NCBI GenBank assembly: GCA_963710275.1
Contig: CAVPZS010000007.1
Location: forward strand, 62,001 to 126,000
Source of the DNA: Rhodoblastus sp963710275
GTDB taxonomy: Bacteria; Pseudomonadota; Alphaproteobacteria; Rhizobiales; Beijerinckiaceae
DNA: 64,000 bases
Direction of reading: 5' to 3'
Positions within the stretch are counted from its first letter, which is position 1. The number at the start of each line of letters is the position of its first letter. Positions 28,476 through 38,148 of this stretch are shown here, piece after piece. The position numbers were made by a program, and so were the translations under genes. The notes beneath the pieces were generated by a model. The model saw only the letters and a program-made list of their open reading frames with translations. It was not told the origin of the DNA and made no database searches.

Positions 28476-28848
28476 CACATTTTATCTTTTAAATTCAGCA
28501 GCATAGACTGCGACCTTTCTGCCTCACCCAAAGCTATCTCTCTGTCAGTGTTCGATAACGTGCTCCGACGCCTGTTGGAGTGCGAAATCGGCGCTTAGCT
28601 GTCTACCTCTGCTTGCTGTTGACCGTCACCGTGGCTTTAAGCCGGGAGGATCTAGTTCCGACGGGGCGAACAGGGGGCATAGGACGATCGTCGGCTATGG
28701 GCCGACGTTCTGCCGATACCACCACTTTGCGAACGAACCGGATGCGTGGCTTGCTCAGTCCAATGGAGATTTGATCGACACTATATCTTGACATAATGTT
28801 CTGCTTATGTTCTTCTCTTGCGCGAATTTTCGTTGGAGATTTTTCTTG

Positions 28849-29889
28849 ATGGGGACAGAGGCATTTCCGAGAATAAATTTTCATCGCCTCGCGCAACCGG
28901 GAGATTCGACCGGCGTATCATGCGACCATGATGGCCCCGCCATCGGACCTATCCGCCTCTTGACCAAATCCGTGGCCGGTTTCACGTCGCGTCCGATTGC
29001 AGAACTGAACAGAATTTTCTCCTATGTCGGCCAGCGCCCGGTCGATTGCTCCGATCTCGCGGAAAGATTGACCGGCGTTGCGAAGGCGTTGAACGACGGA
29101 GAACTCGCGCGTGCGACGTTCGCCACATTGTTTTTGCATCTGCCTTCCCTATCGGATGAACAGGCTCAGCGTGCGGCAGAGGCGGTAAAACTAGTCAAGG
29201 CCTCGCCTGATGATCCGGAGCATCCTGGTTGGCCGAAAGGGACCGAGGGTGGGAAGGGAGGGCAATTTCGGCCGAAGGATGGCGCCGCCGCGGAAACGAC
29301 AACCGCAGAAAAGCTTGCGCGTCTGGCTGTGCGGCGGCAGCTTCGGCGGGCGCTTGTTCATACGCTGTTGCGTCATGCGGCAAGACTTGCAATCGAAGCG
29401 GCGGGCGACGCCGTTCCGGGCCTGGATGTCGCCGCCGGCGCAGCGACCATCGCCGATTTGGCTGTCATGGCCGAAGAAAATGCGGCCCTGAAACGAGATG
29501 CCGACGCGGCAATCAAATTTGTTCAAAACGGCCCTTATAGCCTGGAACAATTGCGCGTCAGTCCCGATGACAAGGCGTTTTCCTCATTCACTGAATTCAA
29601 AAAGATTAATCTTGCCAAATATTTCGGTCCTGCCGGCGACGGCTATGAATATCACCACATCGTCGAGCAAAGCACGAGCGGGGATATGTCAGAAAGCGAA
29701 TTGCAATCAACAACAAATATCGTACGCATTCCGAAACTTTTGCATGAGGAGATCAACAGCGAATATTCATCCTTGCAGCGTGATCTTAATAGTTCTCTTC
29801 GCACCAGCCTCAATGACGCGAGCTTTGACGAAAGACGGACCGCTGGATTGAACGTAATGCGGAAACTCGGCATTCTGAAGGGAGAATAA
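28849..29889 (+). CDS. Putative HNH/Endo VII-like nuclease toxin
   Basis: A protein of about 346 residues. The N-terminal region has ELNRIFSYVGQRPVDCSDLA. The middle has HPGWPKGTEGGKGGQFRPKD, a motif I associate with phage-head- or toxin-type proteins of Alphaproteobacteria, then an Ala-rich helix. The C-terminal 85 residues carry GDGYEYHHIVEQSTSGD, a double-His motif like the LHH/AHH group of HNH nuclease toxins, followed by NIVRIPKLLHEEINSEY. I infer nuclease activity. The ATG at 28849 (GGAG 12 bp upstream) is preferred over 28807. The next gene begins 5 bp after the stop, as in toxin/immunity pairs. Confidence 0.6.
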   Translation: MGTEAFPRINFHRLAQPGDSTGVSCDHDGPAIGPIRLLTKSVAGFTSRPIAELNRIFSYVGQRPVDCSDLAERLTGVAKALNDGELARATFATLFLHLPSLSDEQAQRAAEAVKLVKASPDDPEHPGWPKGTEGGKGGQFRPKDGAAAETTTAEKLARLAVRRQLRRALVHTLLRHAARLAIEAAGDAVPGLDVAAGAATIADLAVMAEENAALKRDADAAIKFVQNGPYSLEQLRVSPDDKAFSSFTEFKKINLAKYFGPAGDGYEYHHIVEQSTSGDMSESELQSTTNIVRIPKLLHEEINSEYSSLQRDLNSSLRTSLNDASFDERRTAGLNVMRKLGILKGE

Positions 29890-29894
29890 ATGCA

Positions 29895-30260
29895 ATGGCA
29901 AGGAAGGACTCTCAGGCGACAATCCCCGATCTAATCGAATTGTTTAAACAATATACGGCAGATTATTACTCCGCACGTGATGATGATGAATTCAAAAAAC
30001 AAAAAACTGCGGTAAATCATGTAAACAAGATTGTAGAATCACTCGATACGTTCGGAGCCGAAGGCCGTCTCGCCTTGATCCCGTTGCTTGACGACCCCCA
30101 TCAGGGCATTCGGACTTTCGCCGCCGCCGATCTCCTCAAGGTCATTCCCGAACGGGCGGTCGCCGTTCTGAAAGAGATTGAGAGAGGGCCTACCTATTTC
30201 CCGCGCATCACTGCCGGAAATTTTCTCGAAAGTTACGCTAAGGGAAAATGGCCCAGGTAG
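29895..30260 (+). CDS. Putative immunity protein, DUF2019/HEAT-like
   Basis: A 121-residue protein of helical repeats: DLIELFKQYTADYYSARDDD, NHVNKIVESLDTFGAEGRLA, LIPLLDDPHQGIRTFAAADL. This resembles DUF2019 proteins, HEAT-like and often found next to polymorphic toxins as immunity proteins. Its place 5 bp after the putative nuclease toxin supports that role. Codon use and GC differ from the flanks, in keeping with transfer. Confidence 0.6.
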   Translation: MARKDSQATIPDLIELFKQYTADYYSARDDDEFKKQKTAVNHVNKIVESLDTFGAEGRLALIPLLDDPHQGIRTFAAADLLKVIPERAVAVLKEIERGPTYFPRITAGNFLESYAKGKWPR

Positions 30261-30364
30261 ACTTTTTCGCGCTCCGACGTTCACCTGAAGGCGAGGACGA
30301 CGCTACGAAGCATCGGCGCGAGCGCTTCCTGAGAGAGGTCGTCGAATTCAATTCCGCGATTTGA
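30248..30364 (+). CDS. Small overlapping ORF, 38 residues
   Basis: Starts at an ATG inside the last codons of the immunity gene and reads MAQVDFFALRRSPEGEDDAT, ending FLREVVEFNSAI. It has charged helical character and no recognisable domain. The overlap suggests coupling, or it may be the remnant of a truncated third gene of the cassette. Treat as tentative. Confidence 0.3.
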   Translation: MAQVDFFALRRSPEGEDDATKHRRERFLREVVEFNSAI

Positions 30365-30702
30365 AACCAAATTCGGGTGAGGCAGCACCGCCCGGAACAT
30401 CCTGAAACGATATGAAACGAATTCTTTGCCTCACCCAGACATAAGTAATTGTTTTATATAACTTCCAGCAGCCCGCCCCTGGGCGCCATTTACCCTTCCA
30501 GAACAGTCCGCGCCAGTCCAAACAAGCCCGGAAAACCGTGGTTTTTAAGGGCTAAGGCGTCCTAGATCGTCTGACTTGGCGCGGCCGGCGCCGCCGGCTT
30601 GGCCGCATGTGTGTAAAGCAGGGACACACTGCCAATCAGGCCCACAAGAAGCGTTGTTGATCCCACCGGCGCGCTGTCTTCCTACCGGATCTTGGGCTGA
30701 AA
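30365..30702. other. Intergenic region holding the attR-like site
   Basis: 338 bp between the mini-island cargo and mucR. It holds the inverted and direct TGCCTCACCC copies (30375-30384, 30427-30437), an AT-rich stretch, and the attR-like copy of the tRNA end at 30473-30490. No gene is recognisable on either strand. Confidence 0.6.
30473..30490. repeat. attR-like copy of the tRNA-Phe 3' end
   Basis: CCGCCCCTGGGCGCCATT, differing from 28458-28475 at one base. It is in the same orientation as the tRNA, as expected after site-specific integration. No tRNA structure surrounds it. Confidence 0.7.
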
Positions 30703-30999
30703 TCAGCCATTTTTCTTTGGCTTTCGCGCCTTTTCCCAAGCGTTTTTGGACGCCTTTGATCGAATTTCCGACATGTTCGAACAGCTCATGGGGAAGTCGT
30801 CAGCCAGGCCCCACTTCGAACGGTATGCGTCAGGCGTTAGCCGATGAGCAACGCGCAGGTGCATTTGGAGCGATCTGAATTTCTTCCCGTCTTCAAGACA
30901 AATTATGAAGTCGGGTTGAACGCAGTCTGCGATCGGAATCGTCGGCTCCCTCCCCCCGCGCGCGTCTTCTCGGTTCGTTCCCAAATCACCGCCTGCCAT
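30703..30999 (-). CDS. MucR/Ros-family zinc-finger regulator
   Basis: A protein of about 98 residues. The core PDFIICLEDGKKFRSLQMHL and RVAHRLTPDAYRSKWGLADD is the MucR/Ros DNA-binding domain, a prokaryotic zinc finger with Cys, Asp and two His ligands. These proteins bind AT-rich DNA and repress exopolysaccharide, motility or virulence genes. The N-terminal oligomerisation segment seems shortened compared with the usual 130-150 residues. An in-frame ATG at 31050 would add 17 residues of unrelated character. It may belong to the accessory region. Confidence 0.8.
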   Translation of the reverse strand: MAGGDLGTNREDARGGREPTIPIADCVQPDFIICLEDGKKFRSLQMHLRVAHRLTPDAYRSKWGLADDFPMSCSNMSEIRSKASKNAWEKARKPKKNG

Positions 31000-31133
31000 C
31001 GTCCCGCGCTCTTTTGCCCGCCATCGCCAGACTCTAATGCATATGTTCAAGCCACTGAATTACGCATTTTCTGTCGTTTTTTCCCTGGTTCGGAAAAATA
31101 TGAAGCCCGACTGCGCTGGCTGAGTAATTCTGG

Positions 31134-32328
31134 CTACCCGATCACTGTCGCGCCAAGCGCGCCGATGAGAACCACGAGCCAAGCTGGCGCCTTCCAGAAA
31201 GTCAGCAACAGGAAGGCGACGACGCCGAGACTGAAATCGGTCCTGGAAAAAATCGCGCTGGTCCAGACAGGCGTGTAGAGGGCGCCGAGCAGCAGGCCGA
31301 CGACGGCGGCGTTGACGCCTTTCAACGCGGATTGCACGTCCGCGCGGTGACGCAGCGCGTCCCAGAACGGCAGCGCGCGCGACGAGAAGCAGGAAGGACG
31401 GCAAATAGATAGCCGTGACGCAGATCAGGCCGCCGACAATCCCGTTGGGCGCGTCCTTCATCGCCGCGCCGAGATAGGCGGCAAAGCTGAAGAGCGGTCC
31501 GGGAACGGCCTGCGCCGCACCATAGCCGGCGAGAAAGGCGTCGTTGCCGATCCAGCCCTGCGGGACCACCGCCTGCTGCAACAGGGGCAATACGACATGG
31601 CCGCCGCCGAACACCAACGATCCCGACCGAAAGAAACTGTCGGACAATGCGATCGCATGGCTTGACGTCGCCTCAGCCAGAACTGGCAGCCCCAGCAGAA
31701 GCACAGCGAACAGCGCAGCGGCGAAGGCCGCGTTGGTTCGGCTGACTGGAATAGCCAGCGGACTCTGCTGATCGTTGACGACGGTGGGAAGAAAGCGCCA
31801 GCCAATGAGCCCGCCAGCGACGATAGCGCCAATCTGGCCTGCGGCCGACGGGATCGCCAGGGTGAGGACCGTCGCGGTGATGGCGAGGCTCGCGCGCTCG
31901 CGGTCGGGGCACAGGTTTTTCGCCATGCCCCAGACAGCTTGCGCGACCACGGCGACAGCGACGATCTTCAGCCCATGAAGCCAGGCGACATGGGAAATGT
32001 CGCCGATCTCGCCAAGACCATAGGCAAAAGCGACGAGCGCCAGCGCCGATGGCAAGGTGAAGCCGACCCAGGCAGCAAGACCGCCGGCAAAGCCGGCGCG
32101 CAACATGCCGAGGACGATGCCGACCTGGCTGCTCGCCGGACCCGGTAGAAACTGGCAGAGGGCGACAATGTCGGCATAGGCTTTTTCGTCGAGCCATTTG
32201 CGGCGCTCGACAAATTCGGCGCGGAAATAGGATAAATGCGCCACCGGGCCGCCGAAACTGGTCAGGCCCAGCCGAAGGAACGCAGAGAACACTTCGCGCC
32301 AGGATTTCATGGGCAAGCTCATAGGCAA
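31134..32328 (-). CDS. chrA: Chromate transporter ChrA (one frameshift)
   Basis: A CHR-family membrane protein of about 398 residues with two homologous halves. The first has LRLGLTSFGGPVAHLSYFRA and CQFLPGPASSQVGIVLGMLR; the second has SGSLVFGGGHVVLPLLQQAV and GYGAAQAVPGPLFSFAAYLG. The paired FGGP/FGGGH and PGP motifs are diagnostic; the family exports chromate. The frame breaks near 31372 in a GCGCGCGC run, after which LPFWDALRHRADVQSALKGV continues to the stop at 31134. Confidence 0.88.
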
Positions 32329-32330
32329 GA

Positions 32331-32525
32331 TCAGGCGTAATCGAACATCGCCATGAGCCCGAAGTCCATGGGAAGCTGCTGGCGACGCTGGAAGAGGGTT
32401 TTGCCGGGATTGTCGGCTACGAAGTCGAATTCAAACGCATGGGGCGCGTCGAACAGGGCTATCTCGTCGAAGGACTGGAAACAGGCCTCATCGAGATGCG
32501 GGGTCGGGTCCAGATGTTCAGCCAA
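32331..32525 (-). pseudogene. Remnant of a multicopper oxidase C-terminus
   Basis: The 64 codons end FDFVADNPGKTLFQRRQQLP MDFGLMAMFDYA. Multicopper oxidases close with a copper-binding pattern of the type DNPG...LFHCHQQLHMDFG. Here every copper ligand is altered: HCH reads QRR and the later His reads Pro, while the neighbouring residues are kept. Together with loss of the other 90 percent of the protein, this marks a dead fragment. It lies between truncated arsC and chrA. Confidence 0.6.
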
Positions 32526-32566
32526 CGCGCTTGCCCTCCGAGTCGATCAGCAACTGGCCGTCTTCC

Positions 32567-32779
32567 TTAATCATCAGCCCCGGCGGCGGGCGACTTTGAC
32601 CTCCGCAGCGCCTCTCGCGGAGTCAATCCAGCGGCGGCGAACAAGCCTTCAAGCTGAGGACCGGTCCAGCCCTTCTTGAGATATTCGATCACCGTCGGCT
32701 GGTAGCCCGCGGCCTCGATGATGGCGAGCACGTTGCGCGACGTGCCGCAGTCGGGATTGTGGTGGATGGCCACATGCAT
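32567..32779 (-). pseudogene. arsC: Truncated arsenate reductase ArsC (glutaredoxin type)
   Basis: The start MHVAIHHNPDCGTSRNVLAI contains the catalytic Cys of ArsC in the usual NPDCGTSRN context, and the text continues through GLTPREALRRSKSP. It stops after 70 residues, about half the normal 115-140. The C-terminal part with the arsenate-binding Arg is missing in all frames; what follows is unrelated sequence. It begins 1 bp after the acr3 stop. Probably non-functional. Confidence 0.75.
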
Positions 32780-32780
32780 G

Positions 32781-33854
32781 TCAGCCAACGGTCTGCTCCC
32801 TCGGGTTTTCGGCGGCGACGCGGCGGACGGCGGCGCCGGACTCATACCAGCCACGGGTTCGGTTCACGATATTGACGACCGACAGCATCACCGGCACTTC
32901 GATCAGCACGCCGACGACCGTGGCCAGAGCCGCGCCGGAATGAAAGCCAAAAAGGCTGATGGCGGCGGCGACGGCCAGTTCGAAGAAATTGCTTGCGCCG
33001 ATCAACGCGGAGGGTCCGGCGACGCAATGAGCTTCGCCGGTCATGCGATTCAGCAGGTAGGCGAGCCCGGAGTTGAAATAGACCTGGATCAGGATCGGCA
33101 CGGCGAGCAGGACGATGATCAGCGGCTGCGCCAGAATTTGCTCGCCCTGGAAGCCAAACAGCAGAACCAGCGTCGCCAGAAGCGCCACGAGGGAAAGCGG
33201 CTGCAAGGTCTTCAGCAAGTTCGCCAAAGCGGCCTCGCCGCCATTGGCGATGAGACTTCTCCGAACGGCTTGGGCGACGATGACCGGCACGACGATGTAG
33301 AGGGCGACCGACAGCAGCAGCGTCTCCCACGGCACTGTGATCGACGACAGGCCGAGCAACAGGCCGACGATCGGCGCGAAGGCGACGACCATGATGACGT
33401 CGTTAAGCGCGACTTGGCTCAGCGTGAAATGGGGCTCGCCCTTGCAGAGGTTGCTCCAGACGAAGACCATCGCCGTGCAAGGCGCCGCCGCCAGCAGGAT
33501 CAGGCCGGCGATATAGGAATCGATCTGATCGGCCGGCAGATGGCGCTTGAACAGGCTGCCGATGAACAGCCAGCCGAGAATAGCCATGGAGAACGGCTTG
33601 ACCGCCCAGTTGATGAACAAGGTCACGCCAATGCCGCGCCAATGCTGCGCGACCTGCGACAGCGCGGCAAAATCGATCTTGACCAGCATCGGGATGATCA
33701 TCAGCCAGATCAAGACCGCGACAGGCAGATTGACGTTGGCGATCTCGGCGCCGCCGATGGCCTGGAAGACGCCAGGGAGGAAATGGCCGAGGGCGATGCC
33801 CACGACGATGCAGAGCAGGACCCAGAGGGTCAGGTAGCGTTCGAATTTCGACAT
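32781..33854 (-). CDS. acr3: Arsenite efflux permease Acr3
   Basis: A 357-residue membrane protein of the bile/arsenite/riboflavin transporter superfamily with ten helices. The Acr3 features are LAAAPCTAMVFVWSNLCKGE with the conserved Cys and GASNFFELAVAAAISLFGFH. It exports As(OH)3. It belongs with arsR (upstream) and the truncated arsC (downstream) in an arsenic-resistance operon. Confidence 0.93.
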   Translation of the reverse strand: MSKFERYLTLWVLLCIVVGIALGHFLPGVFQAIGGAEIANVNLPVAVLIWLMIIPMLVKIDFAALSQVAQHWRGIGVTLFINWAVKPFSMAILGWLFIGSLFKRHLPADQIDSYIAGLILLAAAPCTAMVFVWSNLCKGEPHFTLSQVALNDVIMVVAFAPIVGLLLGLSSITVPWETLLLSVALYIVVPVIVAQAVRRSLIANGGEAALANLLKTLQPLSLVALLATLVLLFGFQGEQILAQPLIIVLLAVPILIQVYFNSGLAYLLNRMTGEAHCVAGPSALIGASNFFELAVAAAISLFGFHSGAALATVVGVLIEVPVMLSVVNIVNRTRGWYESGAAVRRVAAENPREQTVG

Positions 33855-33982
33855 GGATTCACTCCGGCGACATCGACGTTTGCCGCTTGCCGTTGCGTTT
33901 GAAAATCAGCGGATCGGAGAAACCAAATGGCGTCCGCCGGATTGCATCCCCGGCTGCGGCCAGCGATCCTCCGGCCGCGTAA

Positions 33983-34351
33983 TTATTGATCTTTGGGGCC
34001 GTCCGAATGGGACCCAGGCGGACAACAGGGGATGAGGTCGGCCAAGACCGGCGCGCAGACGTCCGAACGTCCTGCGCAGCAATCCTTCAGCAGGAACAGG
34101 ATGACCTCCCGGAACAATGCGAGATCGGCGCGATAGATGATCGACCGGCTTTGCCGCTCGCCGCTGACGAGCCCGGCATTGGCCAGAATCGACAGATGTG
34201 CTGACATGGTGTTCTGCGGCACGCCAATCACGCGCGCCAATTCCCCGGCCGGGACGCCTTCGGGTTCGCGCGAGACGAGCAGCCGAAACGTTTGGAGACG
34301 CGTCGCCTGCGACAGCGCCGCGAGGGCGGCAAGAGCGGATATTTCTTTCAT
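33983..34351 (-). CDS. arsR: ArsR-family arsenic-responsive repressor
   Basis: A 122-residue winged-helix repressor: LSQATRLQTFRLLVSREPEG, recognition helix VPQNTMSAHLSILANAGLVS, wing GERQSRSIIYRAD. Metalloid-binding Cys lie near the C-terminus as DCCAGRSDVCAP and PCCPPG, like the CC-x5-C type of ArsR, not the helix-5 CxC type. It is first in the arsR-acr3-arsC order, with a candidate operator directly in front of its start codon. Confidence 0.88.
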   Translation of the reverse strand: MKEISALAALAALSQATRLQTFRLLVSREPEGVPAGELARVIGVPQNTMSAHLSILANAGLVSGERQSRSIIYRADLALFREVILFLLKDCCAGRSDVCAPVLADLIPCCPPGSHSDGPKDQ

Positions 34352-34352
34352 A

Positions 34353-34370
34353 TATCCAGATTAATGGATA
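34353..34370. promoter_or_regulatory. Candidate ArsR operator
   Basis: Inverted repeat TATCCA-GATTAA-TGGATA, beginning two bases upstream of the arsR start codon. Position and symmetry suggest autoregulation by ArsR. Confidence 0.5.
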
Positions 34371-34609
34371 ACTTGGTCCGACGCAAGACTGTGGCGCAAA
34401 TTCGATTGACTGAAAATTCCGAAGCCTGCGCAACGGACGAACGAAGGCCTGGCGGGGTGATTTCTAATTTGTTTTCGTTCCGGAACCTAAACCAGCGGTT
34501 CCGTCGATGAAGCGCGGAGACGCGTTCATCTCCAATTCAGGCCGGCTTGAAGGTGGTACTCAGAGACGCTTCCAACCTGCAAGAAAGAAACAAAGGGAAA
34601 GACATCACC

Positions 34610-34714
34610 ATGAAAATCTCGCGCGAGTTGGCCACGCCCGTCACCATCGGCCAACGCGCCGCGGCCGAGCCCCGCCCGACGAGAGGCAAAGGTCTTCCGC
34701 TGAGCGATGTTTAG
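34610..34714 (+). pseudogene. Truncated small membrane-protein gene (DUF4405-like start)
   Basis: A good ribosome-binding site (AAAGGGAAAG) precedes ATG and MKISRELATPVTIG, which looks like the opening of DUF4405-type membrane proteins. It is followed at once by unrelated QRAAAEPRPTRGKGLPLSDV and a stop. I read a gene start cut by a rearrangement in the gap (34371-34728) between arsR and paaZ. The rest of that gap shows no gene. Confidence 0.35.
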
Positions 34715-34728
34715 CCATCGGCGGCCGT

Positions 34729-36753
34729 TCACGCGTTGCGCGCGCTCATGGTGAGCAGGTCATATTGTGCGACCGTGTCGCCGTCCTGGTTGAACAGTTC
34801 GACATCCCAACGCACCTCGCCATATTCGGCTTTGCGCGCGGCCTGCTTCTGCTTGACCGTCAGCCGCACGCGGATGGCGTCGCCCGGCGACACGGGCTTG
34901 AGAAAGCGCAGGTTGTCGAGGCCGTAATTGGCCAGCAGCGGTCCTGGCGCGGGATCGACGAACAGCCCCGCCGCGAAGGACAGCAGCAGATAGCCATGCG
35001 CGACCCGGCCAGGGAAGAACGGATTGGCTTTCGCCGCCTCCTCGTCCATGTGGGCGTAGAATGTATCGCCGGTGAAATGGGCGAAATGTTCGATATCGTC
35101 CAGGGTGATGGTCCGCGACGCGCTTTCGACCGTGTCGCCGATCGCCAGCGTCTCGAAAGGACGGCGGAAAGGGTGTTCCGCGGCCACCGGAGCCGGCGCG
35201 CCCTTGATCCAGCGCCGGGTCAAGGCGGCGAGGCGCGCGGGAGAACCCTGCAGCGCGGTCCGCTGCATGTAATGGAACACGCCGCGCAATCCGCCCAGTT
35301 CTTCGCCGCCGCCGGCGCGGCCGGGGCCGCCGTGGACCAGCCCCGGCATGGGCGAGCCATGTCCTGTCGACTCCTTCGCGCAATCGCGATCGAGCACGAG
35401 GAGCCGGCCATGGAACGGCGCCAGGCCAAGGATCAGCTTTTCCGCGACCGCGTCGTCATGGGTATAGGCCGAGGCGACAAGGCTGCCCTCGCCCCTGGCG
35501 ACCAGGTTGATCGCGTCGTCGAGCGTGTCGTAAGCCAGCACCGTCGCGACCGGGCCAAAGGGTTCCACGTGGTGAACCAGCCTTGCCTCGGAGGCCGCGC
35601 GGCTGCGCAGCAGCACCGGCGCCATGAACGCGCCCTTGGCGAGCTCTCCCGAAACAGCCGCTGCGCCGTCGAACACAATATCCGCTTCCTTCTGAAGCGC
35701 CTCCACTGCGTCGCGGACCGCCGCGCATTGCGAGACCGAGGCCAGCGGCCCCATGCGGGTTTCCTCCAGTCGCGGATCGCCTGGCCTGAACTTGGCGAGT
35801 TGAGCCGAAAGCGCCGCGATCACCGCCTTTTCCTGCGCCGAAGGAACGATGACGCGACGGATCGCCGTGCATTTCTGCCCGGCCTTCACCGTCATTTCAC
35901 GCACGACTTCCTTGACGAAGATGTCGAACTCCGGCGTCCCCTCGACGGCGTCCGGCCCCAGCACCGCCGCATTCAGCGAGTCGCGCTCGGCGATGAAGCG
36001 GACGGCGTTGCGGGAGACGGCGGGATGGTTGCGAAGCTTCTCGGAGGTTTCAAGCGAGCCGGTGAAGGACAGGACGTCCTGGCCGGTCAAGTGGTCGAGC
36101 AGATCGCCGGTCGAACCGGCGATGAACTGAAAGGCGCCCTTGGGCAGGAGGCCGGACTCGATGATCAGCCGCGCCACCGCCTCGGCGACATAGGCGGTGG
36201 CTGTCGCCGGCTTGGCGATCACGGGCATGCCCGCCAGGAAAGCCGGCGCGAGCTTTTCCAGCATGCCCCAGCACGGGAAGTTGAACGCGTTGATATGGAC
36301 CGCCACGCCGGTCAGGGGCGTACGAATGTGCAGGCCGAGGAAGGAGCCGGTCTTCGACAGGTTTTCGACGTCGCCATCGATGATGAAGCGCTCGCTCGGC
36401 AGTTCACGGCGCCCGCGAGAGGCATAGGCGAACAATGTGCCTATGCCGCCGTCGATGTCGATCAGATTGTCGCGGCGCGTGGCGCCGGTGTCGAGCGCAA
36501 GCTCATAAAGCGGCGTCTTCCGGTCATTGAGGTAGCTCGCCAGCGCTTTGAGCCTGTCGGCGCGCTCATGGAACGTCATCGCCCGCAGGGCGGGGCCGCC
36601 GACTTCGCGCGCATGCCGCGCCATGGCCGCAAAGTCGAGCCCCGCGCTCGACGCCTGCGCGACGACGCGCCCGTCAATGGCGCTGGGGATGGAGACGAGG
36701 CCGGAGTCCGAAGCGACCCAGCGGTCGCAGGCGTAGCTTTCCAGGTTTTTCAT
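34729..36753 (-). CDS. paaZ: Bifunctional oxepin-CoA hydrolase / 3-oxo-5,6-dehydrosuberyl-CoA semialdehyde dehydrogenase PaaZ
   Basis: PaaZ opens oxepin-CoA and oxidises the resulting aldehyde. The 674 residues have an N-terminal aldehyde dehydrogenase (about 1-520) with INAFNFPCWGMLEKLAPA, the catalytic Cys in VKAGQKCTAIRRV and EPFGPVATVL. A C-terminal MaoC-like hydratase (about 535-674) has FAHFTGDTFYAHMDEEAA with the Asp/His pair. The ATG at 36753 gives MKNLESYACDRWV; the open frame further upstream overlaps paaJ. It is 14 bp after the paaJ stop. Confidence 0.95.
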   Translation of the reverse strand: MKNLESYACDRWVASDSGLVSIPSAIDGRVVAQASSAGLDFAAMARHAREVGGPALRAMTFHERADRLKALASYLNDRKTPLYELALDTGATRRDNLIDIDGGIGTLFAYASRGRRELPSERFIIDGDVENLSKTGSFLGLHIRTPLTGVAVHINAFNFPCWGMLEKLAPAFLAGMPVIAKPATATAYVAEAVARLIIESGLLPKGAFQFIAGSTGDLLDHLTGQDVLSFTGSLETSEKLRNHPAVSRNAVRFIAERDSLNAAVLGPDAVEGTPEFDIFVKEVVREMTVKAGQKCTAIRRVIVPSAQEKAVIAALSAQLAKFRPGDPRLEETRMGPLASVSQCAAVRDAVEALQKEADIVFDGAAAVSGELAKGAFMAPVLLRSRAASEARLVHHVEPFGPVATVLAYDTLDDAINLVARGEGSLVASAYTHDDAVAEKLILGLAPFHGRLLVLDRDCAKESTGHGSPMPGLVHGGPGRAGGGEELGGLRGVFHYMQRTALQGSPARLAALTRRWIKGAPAPVAAEHPFRRPFETLAIGDTVESASRTITLDDIEHFAHFTGDTFYAHMDEEAAKANPFFPGRVAHGYLLLSFAAGLFVDPAPGPLLANYGLDNLRFLKPVSPGDAIRVRLTVKQKQAARKAEYGEVRWDVELFNQDGDTVAQYDLLTMSARNA

Positions 36754-36767
36754 GGGCGTTTCCAATC

Positions 36768-37976
<1,209 letters not shown>

Positions 37977-38059
37977 GTGGGACTCCCGACGTTTTACGGG
38001 CCAATCGTGCGTCGACCCGCTGTTCAAGCGTGTTGACAAGCTGGCGCCTTGCGATAAAT

Positions 38060-38079
38060 TTAACCGATCGGACGGTTAA
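38060..38079. promoter_or_regulatory. Candidate TetR-type operator between paaJ and paaG
   Basis: Inverted repeat TTAACCG-ATCGGA-CGGTTAA in the divergent promoter region of paaJZ and paaGIK. It has the symmetry of TetR-family operators, so the TetR regulator at 49641 is one candidate. The motif differs from the one before paaA. Confidence 0.5.
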
Positions 38080-38148
38080 TTCAAGAGGCAAAAATCCGAG
38101 AGGCAAGAGGCCCGCGACAACAGGGCCCGGCAACAAAGGGAGAGGACA

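Larger units (their letters stand above)
28474..30490. mobile_element. Mini-island integrated at tRNA-Phe, toxin/immunity cargo, no integrase
   Basis: A 2-kb segment bounded by the tRNA-Phe 3' end and its 17/18 identical copy. The interior is AT-richer than the flanks and holds an HNH-like toxin gene, a putative immunity gene and a small ORF, with no integrase, so it is a remnant or a passively mobilised cassette. The motif TGCCTCACCC occurs three times near the ends: 28520 (direct), 30427 (direct) and 30375-30384 (inverted). These could be integrase arm sites. 28474-28848 holds no convincing gene. Confidence 0.65.

Noticed and set aside
28580..28774. 64-codon open frame with a hydrophobic start inside the mini-island
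   Set aside because: Its first residues look signal-like, but there is no ribosome-binding site, the rest is Arg/Gly/Thr-rich, and there is no partner or terminator.
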